Below, one piece after another: positions 16,932 to 25,478 of a stretch of 64,000 nucleotides of DNA. The notes beneath the pieces were generated by a model. The model was not told where the DNA came from. It was given only the letters and a program-made list of their open reading frames with translations, and ran no database searches. The DNA is from an uncultured Oscillospiraceae bacterium (GTDB taxonomy: Bacteria > Bacillota > Clostridia > Oscillospirales > Oscillospiraceae), in assembly GCA_934561515.1 (NCBI GenBank), contig CAKTGM010000004.1, positions 1 through 64,000 on the forward strand. Direction: 5' to 3'. Position numbers and translations under genes: made by a program. Position 1 is the stretch's first letter, and each line of letters begins with the position of its first letter.

Positions 16932-17836
16932 ACGGTTTCCTCGATTTTCTCTTGTTTTGTGCGAAAATGTGTGCGGCGCGGGGGTTTATGGTAGGTGCCG
17001 TTGAGAACGGCATTGCCGATCCCATACAGGCTCTCGTAAAAAATACTGTCTAAAATGTTCGACCACACGCCGCGCTCGAGCAGCGCGTAGGCGTCCGCCA
17101 TGCGGTGCACGGAAAGGTCGAGCAGCAGCGCGACCTCCTGCCGCGTCTTCTCGTCAAGCTCGCCGCTTGTGAGAGCGTAGCGGCAGCGCAGCGGATTGTA
17201 GCAGCCGCTTGCAAAGTCCTTTTTGAGGTCGTCCGCCGCGTCGACAAGATAGATCCAGCGGCCGAGGTGGTAAAAGAGCTCACGCATCACGCGGCGGCGC
17301 GGCCCGTCCGGCACAACGGCGGCAATGTCAGCCATCAGTGCGGCGAAGGGCTCCGCCGCCCGGTCGACCGACGCGCAGCATTCGCGCTCGCGCGCGGCAA
17401 GCTCTGCGAGATGGCGCTGCACCGCTTCGTCGAAGGACGGCGCACAGGAGCGCGCCTTGCGGTAGGCGCGGCGCAGGAAGAGCGCTGCCAGCCGATACGG
17501 AATCGAACGGAAAAAGCTGTGGTCTGCGATGTGATCTCTCAGCTGCCACCAGGCAAGCACGATGCTGTGGTCGGCAGCCGTTTCAAGGGATGAAACGTGA
17601 TGCATCACGCAGCGCGCCTTGCACGGGTGCACGGCGCAGCGGCAGGACGTGCACGCAGGCTCATCTGCTTCCGAGAGCAGGATGGCGAGGAAGGTGAAAT
17701 CAAAATTCAGCACGAAGCGCGCGGAAAAGCCGTACTTCCGGCCGAGCTCGTGGCACAGCCCGCAGTATGCGGACTCGAAAAGCTCCTGATCGCGCGCGCT
17801 CAGGCGGTTTTGAGAGGGGCGGATATAACCAAACAT
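16928..17836 (-). CDS. DUF5685-family protein
   Basis: A 302-residue protein starting 'MFGYIRPSQNRLSARD' with 'YCGLCHELGRKYG' and a Cys cluster 'CTSCRCAVHPCKARC' near residue 63. The helical body with 'DAADDLKKDFASG' resembles all-alpha folds with acidic aspartates seen in DUF5685 proteins of Clostridia. Role unknown; overlap with the J-domain gene suggests a chaperone-assisted or metal-related partner. Confidence 0.8.
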   Translation of the reverse strand: MFGYIRPSQNRLSARDQELFESAYCGLCHELGRKYGFSARFVLNFDFTFLAILLSEADEPACTSCRCAVHPCKARCVMHHVSSLETAADHSIVLAWWQLRDHIADHSFFRSIPYRLAALFLRRAYRKARSCAPSFDEAVQRHLAELAARERECCASVDRAAEPFAALMADIAAVVPDGPRRRVMRELFYHLGRWIYLVDAADDLKKDFASGCYNPLRCRYALTSGELDEKTRQEVALLLDLSVHRMADAYALLERGVWSNILDSIFYESLYGIGNAVLNGTYHKPPRRTHFRTKQEKIEETV

Positions 17837-17840
17837 CGGC

Positions 17841-18248
17841 TCAGAACAGGCGCACGATGGTGAAGGTCAGCGCGCCGCTCCGCTTCATGCGCCGGTCGCA
17901 GACAACTGCGGGGATGAGGCCGAGCAGAAACGCCGCGATGGCGACAGCGTAGCGCACGCCTTCGCTCGAAAGTGCGCCGGTCAGAAAATATCCTGCGAAA
18001 AAGCAGACGATCGGCAGCAGGTACACAAGGCTCATCACGCCAAGCAGCCGCTTTGTGCTGCTCTCGACCACGACCTTCTGCCCGACTGCCGCGCCGACAG
18101 CGTTGCGCGCCCGCGCGCGCACGCTCGCGCCGGAAACGCCGCAGCCTGCGCATTCCTCGCAGTCATGCCCGCAGGCAGACTTGCGCGGGACGGAGATCTC
18201 CGCCATGCCGCCGGGAAGGATCTTTTCTACTGTTGCGATCTGAGTCAT
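17841..18248 (-). CDS. RseC/MucC-family membrane protein (SoxR-reducing system RseC-like)
   Basis: A 135-residue protein: N-terminal domain with the Cys motif 'CGHDCEECAGCG', then two hydrophobic spans ('LLPIVCFFAGYFLTGAL' and 'AVAIAAFLLGLIPAVVC'). This is the RseC/MucC layout; homologues sit in Rnf-type redox systems, though no rnf genes are here. AAGGAGA precedes the ATG. It is the first gene of the run toward rsgA. Confidence 0.85.
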   Translation of the reverse strand: MTQIATVEKILPGGMAEISVPRKSACGHDCEECAGCGVSGASVRARARNAVGAAVGQKVVVESSTKRLLGVMSLVYLLPIVCFFAGYFLTGALSSEGVRYAVAIAAFLLGLIPAVVCDRRMKRSGALTFTIVRLF

Positions 18249-18290
18249 AGTGTCTCCTTTTGTGCTTGCCGGTATTGCTGAAAATCCGAT

Positions 18291-19511
18291 TTATCCGATA
18301 TGGACCGTGACCTCGTAGCTGCCCACCGCGCCAAGATCGTATCCCGTTACGGAGATGCGCGCGGGGACGGTGTAGCTGCCGCTGTCGGCCGAGATGCCGG
18401 AGAGGTCCGCGATGACGTGCACGTCATCACCGGTCACGGCGGTGATGTCCCCCGCCGTGCCGCGCAGCGTCACGGGAAGAGACGAGGTGAGGATGCTCAC
18501 CGTATGGTCGCCGCTGAAATTTTCATAGCTGAACTTCAGCGCCTCGACCTCGCGCGTCTCCACGTCCTTGGCCGTGATCGAGAGCGTGACGGTCGTGATG
18601 CCGCTCAGATTGTTGACGCCCTCGGGCACGGGAATGTCGTAGGTGAAGGTCTCCTGCCCGCGCAGGTCCTCGAGCGCGAGCGTGCCGACGACAAGCTCGT
18701 TGAGCGAGGAGATCTGCGCAGCCTCGCCCGAGAGGGTGATGCTCTCGTGGCTGAGCGACCAGTCGTAGTTTTCAAGGCGCGCACCCGCGGATTCGACAAA
18801 GTCCACCTTGAGCGGCACGTCCGTGACCTTGAGCACGGGCAGCGTGACCTGAACATTCTCGCTCATGGGATGGATGTTCCGGCTGCTGACGAGCTGGTCG
18901 TTGAAGTCGTACAGCTCGTAATCAAGCAGCTCCACGACCGTCGAGGTCGCGTTCTCGATGTTGAGCGTGACCAGCGCGTAGCTGATCTGCATGATGTCGG
19001 ACTGTTGGCCGCGCACCTCGAGCGTATCGGGCAGCAGCTCCACCGTTCCGGCGATGTAGCCCTCGGCCACATTGCCCACCACGTTGCAGCGAACCTCAAC
19101 GTCCTTCTTGTTCAGCTCGCCGATCTCGACCTGAACGGTGCGCACCGTGGGCGATTCAATGCTCACATCACGCGAGGAAATGCCGCTCGGCAGGAGGATA
19201 TTATAGGATACGGACTGCTTGCCCGCGTAGGTGACGGAGGAAAGATCGCACACAAGGCGGATCTGGCTTGTATCGAAGCTGTAGGCGAGGCGGCGCGGGA
19301 ATTTGAGCCGCAGGTCAACGCTCAGATCCTCTTCCCCGCTCACGCGCATGAGGCCCTTGTCGGCGAGCGTCGTGTCCTCGTTCAGAAATTCGATGGCGAT
19401 GTTGTGCACGTTGACCGTGATCTCGTCGCCGTTGCTCACGTAAAACCAGACCATCGAGGCGATGAGCAGCGAAAGGAAGACGTAAAAGATCTGACGACGC
19501 TTAGATTTCAT
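18291..19511 (-). CDS. cdaR: YbbR-domain protein, regulator of c-di-AMP synthase (CdaR)
   Basis: A 406-residue protein with one N-terminal membrane span (about 8-24, 'IFYVFLSLLIASMVWFYV') and a large extracytoplasmic beta-rich part with about four YbbR repeats. CdaR binds and modulates CdaA at the membrane. ATG 19511 (MKSKRRQ) is chosen, since the longer frame reads into cdaA in another frame without similarity. The start overlaps the cdaA 3' end by 11 bases, so translation is coupled. The glmM gene usually third in this module is absent. Confidence 0.92.
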   Translation of the reverse strand: MKSKRRQIFYVFLSLLIASMVWFYVSNGDEITVNVHNIAIEFLNEDTTLADKGLMRVSGEEDLSVDLRLKFPRRLAYSFDTSQIRLVCDLSSVTYAGKQSVSYNILLPSGISSRDVSIESPTVRTVQVEIGELNKKDVEVRCNVVGNVAEGYIAGTVELLPDTLEVRGQQSDIMQISYALVTLNIENATSTVVELLDYELYDFNDQLVSSRNIHPMSENVQVTLPVLKVTDVPLKVDFVESAGARLENYDWSLSHESITLSGEAAQISSLNELVVGTLALEDLRGQETFTYDIPVPEGVNNLSGITTVTLSITAKDVETREVEALKFSYENFSGDHTVSILTSSLPVTLRGTAGDITAVTGDDVHVIADLSGISADSGSYTVPARISVTGYDLGAVGSYEVTVHIG

Positions 19512-20391
19512 CGTGCTTGTCCCCCTTTCCGGACGTGAGGAGCTTCCAGAGGCGCATGAGGAAGTGCTCCTCCTGCGCCTCGTCGGGCGCTTGCGGAATG
19601 AGCTCGTTGATGAGCAGCTTTTCAAGCGTTTCAGGTACGAGGTGGCGCTTTAAAAGCCCGCCGATGGCGACAGAGATCGTGCCCGTCTCCTCCGAGACGA
19701 TGACGACGACCGCGTCGGAATTCTCGCTCATGCCGATGCCTGCGCGGTGGCGCATACCGAGGTCGCGACTGAGGTTCACGTTCTTCGAAAGCGGCAGCAT
19801 ACAGCCGCCCGCGAGCAGGCGCCCGTCGCGCATGATGACCGCGCCGTCGTGCATTGCGGCCTTGACGAAGAAGATGTTCTTCAAAAGCTCGCTGCTCACG
19901 CGCGCATCGACGATGGTGCCCGTGCGGGCGATGTCATCCAGCGCGATGTCGCGCTCGAAGACGATGAGCACGCCCGTGCGGGATTTGGACATCTCCGTGC
20001 AGGCAAGCACCGTCTGCGCGATAGCGTTTTCGATGGCGGAGACCTGCTGCGTGCGGGAGAAGGGGTTGAACGAGCGCAGCTTGCTCGAGCCGAGCTGGTC
20101 GATCAGCCGCCGGATCTCCGGCTGGAACAGCACGATCAGCGCGAGCGCGCCGAGGGACAATACGTGGCTCAGGATAAAGTAGATACCGCCCAGCGACAGC
20201 GCATCGGAAAGCATCAGCGCCAGCAAAAACAGCAGCACGACCTTACCGACGCTTTCGACCTTTGACGTTCCGACGATTTTCAAAAGCCAGTAAATGCCAT
20301 AGGTCATCAACGCGATATCAAGGTAATCCGATACCCTGAGCGTGAGTATATAGCGCCATGCGCCCTCCAAAACGGGCATGATGATATCCAT
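19501..20391 (-). CDS. cdaA: Diadenylate cyclase CdaA
   Basis: Makes the essential second messenger c-di-AMP from two ATP. Three N-terminal membrane helices (to about residue 90) are followed by the DAC domain with DGA at 182-184 ('MHDGAVIM') and RHR at 214-216 ('MRHRAGIG'), the active-site motifs. 296 residues from ATG 20391; GGGGGGAG lies seven bases upstream. A GTG two codons earlier is less well placed. C-terminal tail is acidic and variable. Confidence 0.96.
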   Translation of the reverse strand: MDIIMPVLEGAWRYILTLRVSDYLDIALMTYGIYWLLKIVGTSKVESVGKVVLLFLLALMLSDALSLGGIYFILSHVLSLGALALIVLFQPEIRRLIDQLGSSKLRSFNPFSRTQQVSAIENAIAQTVLACTEMSKSRTGVLIVFERDIALDDIARTGTIVDARVSSELLKNIFFVKAAMHDGAVIMRDGRLLAGGCMLPLSKNVNLSRDLGMRHRAGIGMSENSDAVVVIVSEETGTISVAIGGLLKRHLVPETLEKLLINELIPQAPDEAQEEHFLMRLWKLLTSGKGDKHDEI

Positions 20392-20444
20392 CGGCACGCT
20401 CCCCCCAAACGATCGTGATAGTAACGAAGCAATAGTTAATACTT

Positions 20445-20473
20445 ATTCTAATATAAAATGCAGAGAAATGCAA
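20445..20473 (-). promoter_or_regulatory. Promoter of cdaA-cdaR
   Basis: Minus strand TTGCAT (20473-20468), 17 bases, TAGAAT (20450-20445) in a short AT-rich gap, about 55 bases upstream of cdaA. Confidence 0.6.
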
Positions 20474-20492
20474 CGGTCGAGGCATGAATTTT

Positions 20493-21635
20493 CTATGAAA
20501 TCTCGTCCCCGCCGCGCAGAGCGCTCACCTCGCGCAGCGAGAAAAGCATCGCGTCGATCTCAAAGGCGCGGTTGAAGGCCGAAACGCTCATGCGCACGGT
20601 CCCGTCCGGCAGCGTTCCGGCGGTTCTGTGCGCGAACGGCGCACAGTGCAGTCCCGCGCGCAGCGCGATGCCCCGGCGCGCCATCTGCTCGGCGACCTGC
20701 TCGGGCGGCATCCCGGAAACGGTAAAGGACAGCGCGCCCGCCTGCCGGTTTTCATCGCGCGCAAGATAGCACGAAACGCGCGGGATGCGGCTCATCCCCT
20801 CCCCCGCGCGGCGCAGGAGCTGCCGCTCGTGCAACAGAATTCGCTCGGTGCGCTGCGCGCGCACAAAGTCGATGCCCGCGGCAAGTCCCGCGATGCCGGG
20901 GACGTTGTGCGTCCCGGCCTCCAGCCGGTCGGGCAGAAAGTCCGGCATTTCCTGCCGGAGTGACTCGCTGCCCGTGCCGCCTTGCAGGAGCGGCAGCGCC
21001 TCGCCGCCGCAGAGCAGCAGCCCCGTTCCCTGCGGGCCGTAAAGTCCCTTGTGTCCCGGCATGGCGACAAACGCCGCGCCGAGCGTCTTGCAGTCGATCG
21101 GCAGCACGCCGGCCGACTGCGATGCGTCGATCACGAGCGGCACGCCCGCCTCCCGGCAGAGCTGCGCCACGTCCTCAATGGGCAGAATGTCGCCGAAGAC
21201 GTTGGAAACGTGCGTGCAGACCGCCGCCTCCACGCCCGCTTTCAGCGCGCGCTCGAAGGCCTCAAGCGTTTCCTGCGGCGAAAAAAGCGGCGCTGCGGCA
21301 ACGACAACTTCGGCGCGCAGCGCGTGGAGCACGCGCGTGACCGCGTTGTGCTCATAGCCCGACACGGCGACGCGCCCGCCGGGGCGCACAAGGCTCTTGA
21401 TGGCAATGTTCAGCGCGTGCGTTGCATTCATCGTGAAGACGATCTGCTCCTCCGATGGGACGGAAAAGAGTGCCGCCGCGCTCTTCCGGCAGCGAAAGAG
21501 CGTTTCTTCTGCAAGGCGCGCGCTTTCATAGCCGCCGCGTCCGGGCGAGCTCATCGTGCGCATTGCCTGCTGCACGGCGCGCGGCACGGCGGCGGGCTTT
21601 TGAAACGTCGTCGCCGCGCTGTCGAGATAGATCAT
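20493..21635 (-). CDS. Cysteine desulfurase-family aminotransferase class V (TIGR01977-type)
   Basis: A 380-residue PLP enzyme starting 'MIYLDSAATTFQKP', typical of the NifS/SufS-like branch. 'VIDASQSAGVLP' holds the cofactor-binding Asp, and Lys196 in 'MPGHKGLYGPQGTG' is the PLP lysine. 'RAGLHCAPFAHRT' near residue 330 supplies the likely persulfide Cys. Members of this subgroup stand beside DUF3343 genes, exactly as here (four-base overlap). A role in sulfur or selenium transfer is suggested; no iscU or selD is next to it. Confidence 0.9.
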   Translation of the reverse strand: MIYLDSAATTFQKPAAVPRAVQQAMRTMSSPGRGGYESARLAEETLFRCRKSAAALFSVPSEEQIVFTMNATHALNIAIKSLVRPGGRVAVSGYEHNAVTRVLHALRAEVVVAAAPLFSPQETLEAFERALKAGVEAAVCTHVSNVFGDILPIEDVAQLCREAGVPLVIDASQSAGVLPIDCKTLGAAFVAMPGHKGLYGPQGTGLLLCGGEALPLLQGGTGSESLRQEMPDFLPDRLEAGTHNVPGIAGLAAGIDFVRAQRTERILLHERQLLRRAGEGMSRIPRVSCYLARDENRQAGALSFTVSGMPPEQVAEQMARRGIALRAGLHCAPFAHRTAGTLPDGTVRMSVSAFNRAFEIDAMLFSLREVSALRGGDEIS

Positions 21636-21883
21636 GGTGTCACCTCTTGCTTTGTCCCGCCTGAGACAAAGAGGATGCGCACCGGCTGCACGCCGCCTGC
21701 GCGGCAGGCCTCCAGTGCGCGCGCATAGCTCCTGCGCGAGATTTCCAGCGTATAGCCGCAGCCGCGCCCGGTGACGTCCACGCCCGCGCGGCGAATTCTT
21801 GCGCCGATGCCCGCGCCGCTCAGCGCGCCTGCCATCTGCTGAGCGTGCGTGACCGAGCGCGCGGCAAAGAGATAGTAGTCCAT
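21632..21883 (-). CDS. DUF3343-family putative Se/S carrier-like protein
   Basis: An 83-residue protein 'MDYYLFAARSVTHAQQMA' with conserved 'RGCGYTLEI'. DUF3343 proteins accompany desulfurase-like enzymes and are thought to carry sulfur or selenium, with a Cys-rich 'GCG' turn. ATG 21883 is preceded by GGGGGGAGG. Overlaps the desulfurase start by four bases, so the two form a unit. Confidence 0.82.
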   Translation of the reverse strand: MDYYLFAARSVTHAQQMAGALSGAGIGARIRRAGVDVTGRGCGYTLEISRRSYARALEACRAGGVQPVRILFVSGGTKQEVTP

Positions 21884-21982
21884 ATGGTTCCCTCCCCCCA
21901 CCGCATGATATGCGCGTTTTCCGGCGGGGTGCGGGCGAAAAGGGACGGGCGCTCGCAAAAAGCGTCCGTCCCGGGAAGACAT

Positions 21983-22471
21983 TCAGTTTTCCGCCTGCTC
22001 CAGCAGCGCGATGGCGTGCGCGGCGATGCCCTCGCCGCTGCCGGTGAAGCCGAGGCCCTCCTCGGTCGTCGCCTTGACGCTCACGCGCGAGACGGGAATG
22101 CCCAGCGCGCAGGCGATGTTGCCGCGCATTTCATCTCGGTAGGGCGCGAGCTTTGGCGCCTGAGCGAGGATCGTCGCATCGAGGTTGACCGTCTCAAATC
22201 CGGCTTCGGCAAGCCGCTCCTTGACTCTTTTTAAAAGCTCGATGCTCGAAATGCCCTTGTAGGCCGCGTCAGAATCCGGAAAGAGCTTGCCGATGTCGCC
22301 CAGCGCCGCCGCGCCGAGCAGCGCGTCCATCACGGCGTGGGTCAGCACGTCCGCGTCCGAGTGGCCGAGCAGGCCCTTATCATACGGAATTTCCACGCCG
22401 CCCAGAATCAGCGCGCGGCCCTCTGTCAAGCGGTGCACGTCATAGCCGTGCCCGATGCGTAAATTCGTCAT
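21983..22471 (-). CDS. ispF: 2-C-methyl-D-erythritol 2,4-cyclodiphosphate synthase
   Basis: Fifth enzyme of the MEP isoprenoid pathway. '[11 protein letters not shown]' gives the metal ligands Asp11 and His13, '[17 protein letters not shown]' the conserved middle, and 'TEEGLGFTG' the C-terminal signature. 162 residues, standard. ATG 22471 has AAAGGAC upstream. Follows ispD by 40 bases, with a hairpin between them. Confidence 0.97.
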   Translation of the reverse strand: MTNLRIGHGYDVHRLTEGRALILGGVEIPYDKGLLGHSDADVLTHAVMDALLGAAALGDIGKLFPDSDAAYKGISSIELLKRVKERLAEAGFETVNLDATILAQAPKLAPYRDEMRGNIACALGIPVSRVSVKATTEEGLGFTGSGEGIAAHAIALLEQAEN

Positions 22472-22497
22472 ACGCTTCGTCCTTTCTTCAAGAAAAG

Positions 22498-22526
22498 GCA
22501 GAGGGGAAGCCTCATTCCCCTCTGCT
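22498..22526 (-). terminator. Hairpin over the ispD stop codon, possible attenuator before ispF
   Basis: GCAGAGGGGAA pairs with TTCCCCTCTGC around a short loop and includes the ispD stop; a pyrimidine-rich stretch with TTTT follows on minus. It may dampen transcription into ispF or protect the mRNA. Confidence 0.45.
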
Positions 22527-23243
22527 TTGTAAAATTGCTTCTGCCACAATGAGGTCGAGCGGACGCGTGATCTTGATGTTCTCCGCATCTCCCTCTGTCA
22601 AGTGAACTTCCTTGCCAAAGCGCTCCACAGCGGAGCAATCGTCCGTCAAAGAGGCGTTCGCGCGCAGCGCATCCTGAAGAGAAGCCTTCAAAAGCTCCGC
22701 ATCGAAGACCTGCGGCGTCTGCACGGCGAAGAGCTTGCTGCGCTCGGGCGTGCTCTCTACAACGCCGTTCACCGCCACCTTGACGGTGTCTGTCACGGGA
22801 ATGGCGGGCGCGGCGGCCTGATACTGCTGCGCGGCAAGAACGACCTCATCGATGAGCGCGCTCGTCACGAGCGGGCGCGCCCCGTCCTGCACGGCAAGAA
22901 GCGCCGCCTCGGGCGAGGCCTCGCACGCGGCGCGCAGCACAGACTCCGTCCGCGTCGCTCCGCCGAGCACGACCTTGACCGGCTTTTTAATGTCAAGGGT
23001 CTTGCAGAGCTGCGCGTAGGTCAATAGCTCATCCTCACGCGCGGCGATGACGATCTCATCGATGCGCGCGGCACGGTCGACGGCGAGCAGCGTCCGCGCG
23101 AGCACAGGCATCCCGCCAAGCTCCTGCAGGAGCTTATTCTCTCCGCCGTAGCGCGTTGAACTGCCGGCCGCCGCGATGAGCGCGGCACAATAGGGCCGCG
23201 TCCGCTCCGGCGTCCGGCGAAATAACTTTTTGAGAAGGCTCAT
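22512..23243 (-). CDS. ispD: 2-C-methyl-D-erythritol 4-phosphate cytidylyltransferase
   Basis: Third MEP-pathway enzyme, making CDP-methylerythritol. The nucleotide-binding '[16 protein letters not shown]' near residue 23, 'VQDGARPLV' and the '[10 protein letters not shown]' segment are family signatures. 243 residues. The preceding N-terminal Arg/Lys-rich extension (about 20 residues) is unusual but in frame from an ATG. Starts three bases after carD ends, the common carD-ispD-ispF order. Confidence 0.96.
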   Translation of the reverse strand: MSLLKKLFRRTPERTRPYCAALIAAAGSSTRYGGENKLLQELGGMPVLARTLLAVDRAARIDEIVIAAREDELLTYAQLCKTLDIKKPVKVVLGGATRTESVLRAACEASPEAALLAVQDGARPLVTSALIDEVVLAAQQYQAAAPAIPVTDTVKVAVNGVVESTPERSKLFAVQTPQVFDAELLKASLQDALRANASLTDDCSAVERFGKEVHLTEGDAENIKITRPLDLIVAEAILQSRGE

Positions 23244-23246
23244 CTC

Positions 23247-23738
23247 TTACTTGCGCTCCTTTGAAAGCATCGCGGCGTTGACGCGCTCCTCCGCATCGGG
23301 ATACGCAACATCCTCTGCCAGCACGATCTCCGAAACGAGGATCTGCTTGGCGATGTGCAGCATCTTGCGCTCGCCGTTGGAAAGACCGCGCGTGCTGTCG
23401 CGGTGCATCAAAGCCTTGATGACCGCGCTGACCTCGTCGAGATCGCCGCTTTTCAGCCGGTCCATGTTCTCGCGATAGCGATGGTTCCAGTTTGACGTCA
23501 TGTCGATGCTGAGCGCGGGAACGCGCGCGATGACCGCCTCGATCTCGTCCGCGCTCTTGACGGCGCGCACGCCGATGGCCTCGGAATTCTCCGTGGGGAT
23601 CTTCAGCGTCAGCCCGGAAATGGGCATTTTGAAGACGTAGAAATCCATCGCCTTTCCGCTGATTTTTTCGCGCACGATGCTGTCGATCACACCGGCGCCG
23701 TGCATCGGATGCACGACCTTATCTCCGACTTGAAACAT
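23247..23738 (-). CDS. carD: CarD/CdnL-family transcriptional regulator
   Basis: A 163-residue protein starting 'MFQVGDKVVHPMHGAGVI'. The N-terminal Tudor-like RNA-polymerase interaction domain spans about 1-70 and an all-helical DNA-binding part follows ('SNWNHRYRENMDRLKSGD'). CarD proteins stabilise open promoter complexes at housekeeping promoters. ATG 23738 is preceded by GGGAGGTGG. Coupled with ispD-ispF as in many Clostridia. Confidence 0.95.
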   Translation of the reverse strand: MFQVGDKVVHPMHGAGVIDSIVREKISGKAMDFYVFKMPISGLTLKIPTENSEAIGVRAVKSADEIEAVIARVPALSIDMTSNWNHRYRENMDRLKSGDLDEVSAVIKALMHRDSTRGLSNGERKMLHIAKQILVSEIVLAEDVAYPDAEERVNAAMLSKERK

Positions 23739-23852
23739 CCTATGCCCACCTCCCTTCTGACAGAATGCCGTAAGCGGCATTCGTCCGTGCTCTTTGCCCG
23801 AAATCGGGGGTAAATGCAGCAAAATATACGGAGAAGCTAATTCCCCACGTAT

Positions 23853-23881
23853 ATTTTAGCGTATTCATCGTCATTTTTCAA
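23853..23881 (-). promoter_or_regulatory. Promoter of carD-ispD-ispF
   Basis: Minus strand TTGAAA (23881-23876), 17 bases, TAAAAT (23858-23853) in a distinctly AT-rich gap, about 115 bases upstream of carD. Confidence 0.7.
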
Positions 23882-23933
23882 GCATTATTTCGTGAATAAT
23901 ATGAATATAAGGCGTTTGCGCTGCTCACCGCCC

Positions 23934-23967
23934 AAAAAACAGGGACTCTCCTTTCGGAGAGCCCCTG
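23934..23967 (-). terminator. Terminator of the CoA-transferase gene
   Basis: Minus strand CAGGGG-CTCTCC hairpin (CAGGGaCTCTCC/GGAGAGcCCCTG) followed by a run of six T. Sits 20 bases after the stop codon. Confidence 0.85.
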
Positions 23968-23987
23968 CGACGGAAGACAGAAATCGT

Positions 23988-25328
23988 TTACTTGTTGCTG
24001 CGGCGCCAGATGTGCATCTTCTCCGCGTCGGCGATGAGCTGCTCGCGGAAGTCGGGATGCGCGATGCCGATGAGCGCCTCGGCGCGCTCCCAGGTGGAAA
24101 GGCCCTTGAGGTTGACCATGCCGTACTCGGTGACGATGTAGTGCGTGCAGGAGCGCGGGTCGGTGCAGATGGAGCCGGGCGTCAGCGTGGGGACGATGCG
24201 GCTCTTGACCGTGCCGTCCTTGCCCGTGACGGTGGAGGACATGCAGATAAAGCTCTTGCCGCCCTTGGAGAGATATGCGCCCATCGCAAAGTCGAGCTGG
24301 CCGCCCGTACCGGAGATGTGCTTGATGCCGGCGGACTCGGCGTTGACCTGACCGAAGAGGTCGCAGTCGATGGCGTTGTTGATGGAGATGAAGTTGTCGA
24401 TCATGGAGATGACGTGCACGTCGTTCGTGTAGTCGACCGGCGCGCCCATGACGTCGGGGTTGCGGTCCATGTAGTCATAGAGCTTCTGCGTACCGGCGGC
24501 AAAGGCAAAGACCTGACGGCCCTTGTCAAGATTCTTGTGCTTGCCGGTGATCTTGCCGGCGAGCGCCATGTCGACAAAGCCGTCGACGTACATCTCGGTG
24601 TGAACGGAGAGGTCCTTGAGGTCAGACTGGGCGATCATCGAGCCGATGGTGTTGGGCATACCGCCGATGCCGAGCTGAAGACAAGCGCCGTTCGGGATCT
24701 GGGGCACGACGAGGTTGGCGACCGCGGTGTCGACCTCGGTGGGCGCGCCGCCTGCGCCGAGCTGTGCCACGGGCGGGTTCTCGCCCTCCACGACCATGTC
24801 AACGTCCTTGATGTTGATCTCGCAGCCGGTGAGACCGTAGACCCACGGCAGGTTCTCGTTGACCTCGACGATGACGGTCTTGGCGGTATCGAGCATATCG
24901 GCAAGATGAGAGGACGCGAGCGCGTAGCTGAAGTTGCCGTGCTTGTCCATCGGCGTGACCTGGATCATCGCAACATCGACGTGCACGTTGCCGTCGCGGT
25001 AGAAGCGCGGCAGCTCGCTGTAGCGCATGGGGCTGAAGTAACCCATGCCCTTGGCGATGATCTTGCGGTCGATGCCGCTGCAGTGCCAGGAATGCCAGGT
25101 AAAGTGCTCGCCGGCGTCCTCCGCCTTGCAGATCTCGGGCATCCACATCGTCACGCCGCCGCGGACCTTGATGTCCTTGAGCTCGTTCGCCCGCGCCGCG
25201 AGGGCCTTGTCCAGCGTGTAGGGGTGGTTGGTGCACCAGCCGTAATCGACCCAGTCGCCGCTCTTGACGACCTTGACGGCCTCGGTGGCCGTGGTCAGCT
25301 TCTTCTGATAAAGCGCTGCATGATCCAT
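23988..25328 (-). CDS. Butyryl-CoA:acetate / 4-hydroxybutyrate CoA-transferase family
   Basis: A 446-residue class I CoA-transferase. '[12 protein letters not shown]' and '[13 protein letters not shown]' are strongly conserved in butyryl-CoA:acetate CoA-transferases, and the likely catalytic Glu is in '[14 protein letters not shown]'. The enzyme would complete butyrate formation or use 4-hydroxybutyrate; the two activities are hard to separate by sequence. ATG 25328 has AGGAGG nine bases upstream. It is a single-gene unit with its own promoter and terminator. Metabolic role inferred: fermentation to butyrate. Family confident, substrate not. Confidence 0.9.
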   Translation of the reverse strand: MDHAALYQKKLTTATEAVKVVKSGDWVDYGWCTNHPYTLDKALAARANELKDIKVRGGVTMWMPEICKAEDAGEHFTWHSWHCSGIDRKIIAKGMGYFSPMRYSELPRFYRDGNVHVDVAMIQVTPMDKHGNFSYALASSHLADMLDTAKTVIVEVNENLPWVYGLTGCEINIKDVDMVVEGENPPVAQLGAGGAPTEVDTAVANLVVPQIPNGACLQLGIGGMPNTIGSMIAQSDLKDLSVHTEMYVDGFVDMALAGKITGKHKNLDKGRQVFAFAAGTQKLYDYMDRNPDVMGAPVDYTNDVHVISMIDNFISINNAIDCDLFGQVNAESAGIKHISGTGGQLDFAMGAYLSKGGKSFICMSSTVTGKDGTVKSRIVPTLTPGSICTDPRSCTHYIVTEYGMVNLKGLSTWERAEALIGIAHPDFREQLIADAEKMHIWRRSNK

Positions 25329-25380
25329 GCTAACATTCCTCCTGTATGTCAATGGTAGGGTATGTGTCGAAACTTTAACG

Positions 25381-25408
25381 ATTATACCATAGAACGCCGC
25401 ATTTGCAA
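25381..25408 (-). promoter_or_regulatory. Promoter of the CoA-transferase gene
   Basis: Minus strand TTGCAA (25408-25403), 16 bases, TATAAT (25386-25381), about 50 bases upstream of the ATG. Confidence 0.65.
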
Positions 25409-25431
25409 AGGCTTTCTCTAAAAAAGGCAGC

Positions 25432-25463
25432 AAAAAAGGACAGGCCGCAGCCTGTCCTTTTTT
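25432..25463. terminator. Bidirectional terminator after the ispH-rpsA fusion
   Basis: AAAAAAGGACAGGC pairs perfectly with GCCTGTCCTTTTTT around CGCA, with A- and T-runs on both strands. Confidence 0.92.
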
Positions 25464-25478
25464 CAGTTCATCGGGAAA

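Noticed and set aside
18300..19538. Plus-strand open frame of 412 codons antisense to cdaR
   Set aside because: Shadow of cdaR.
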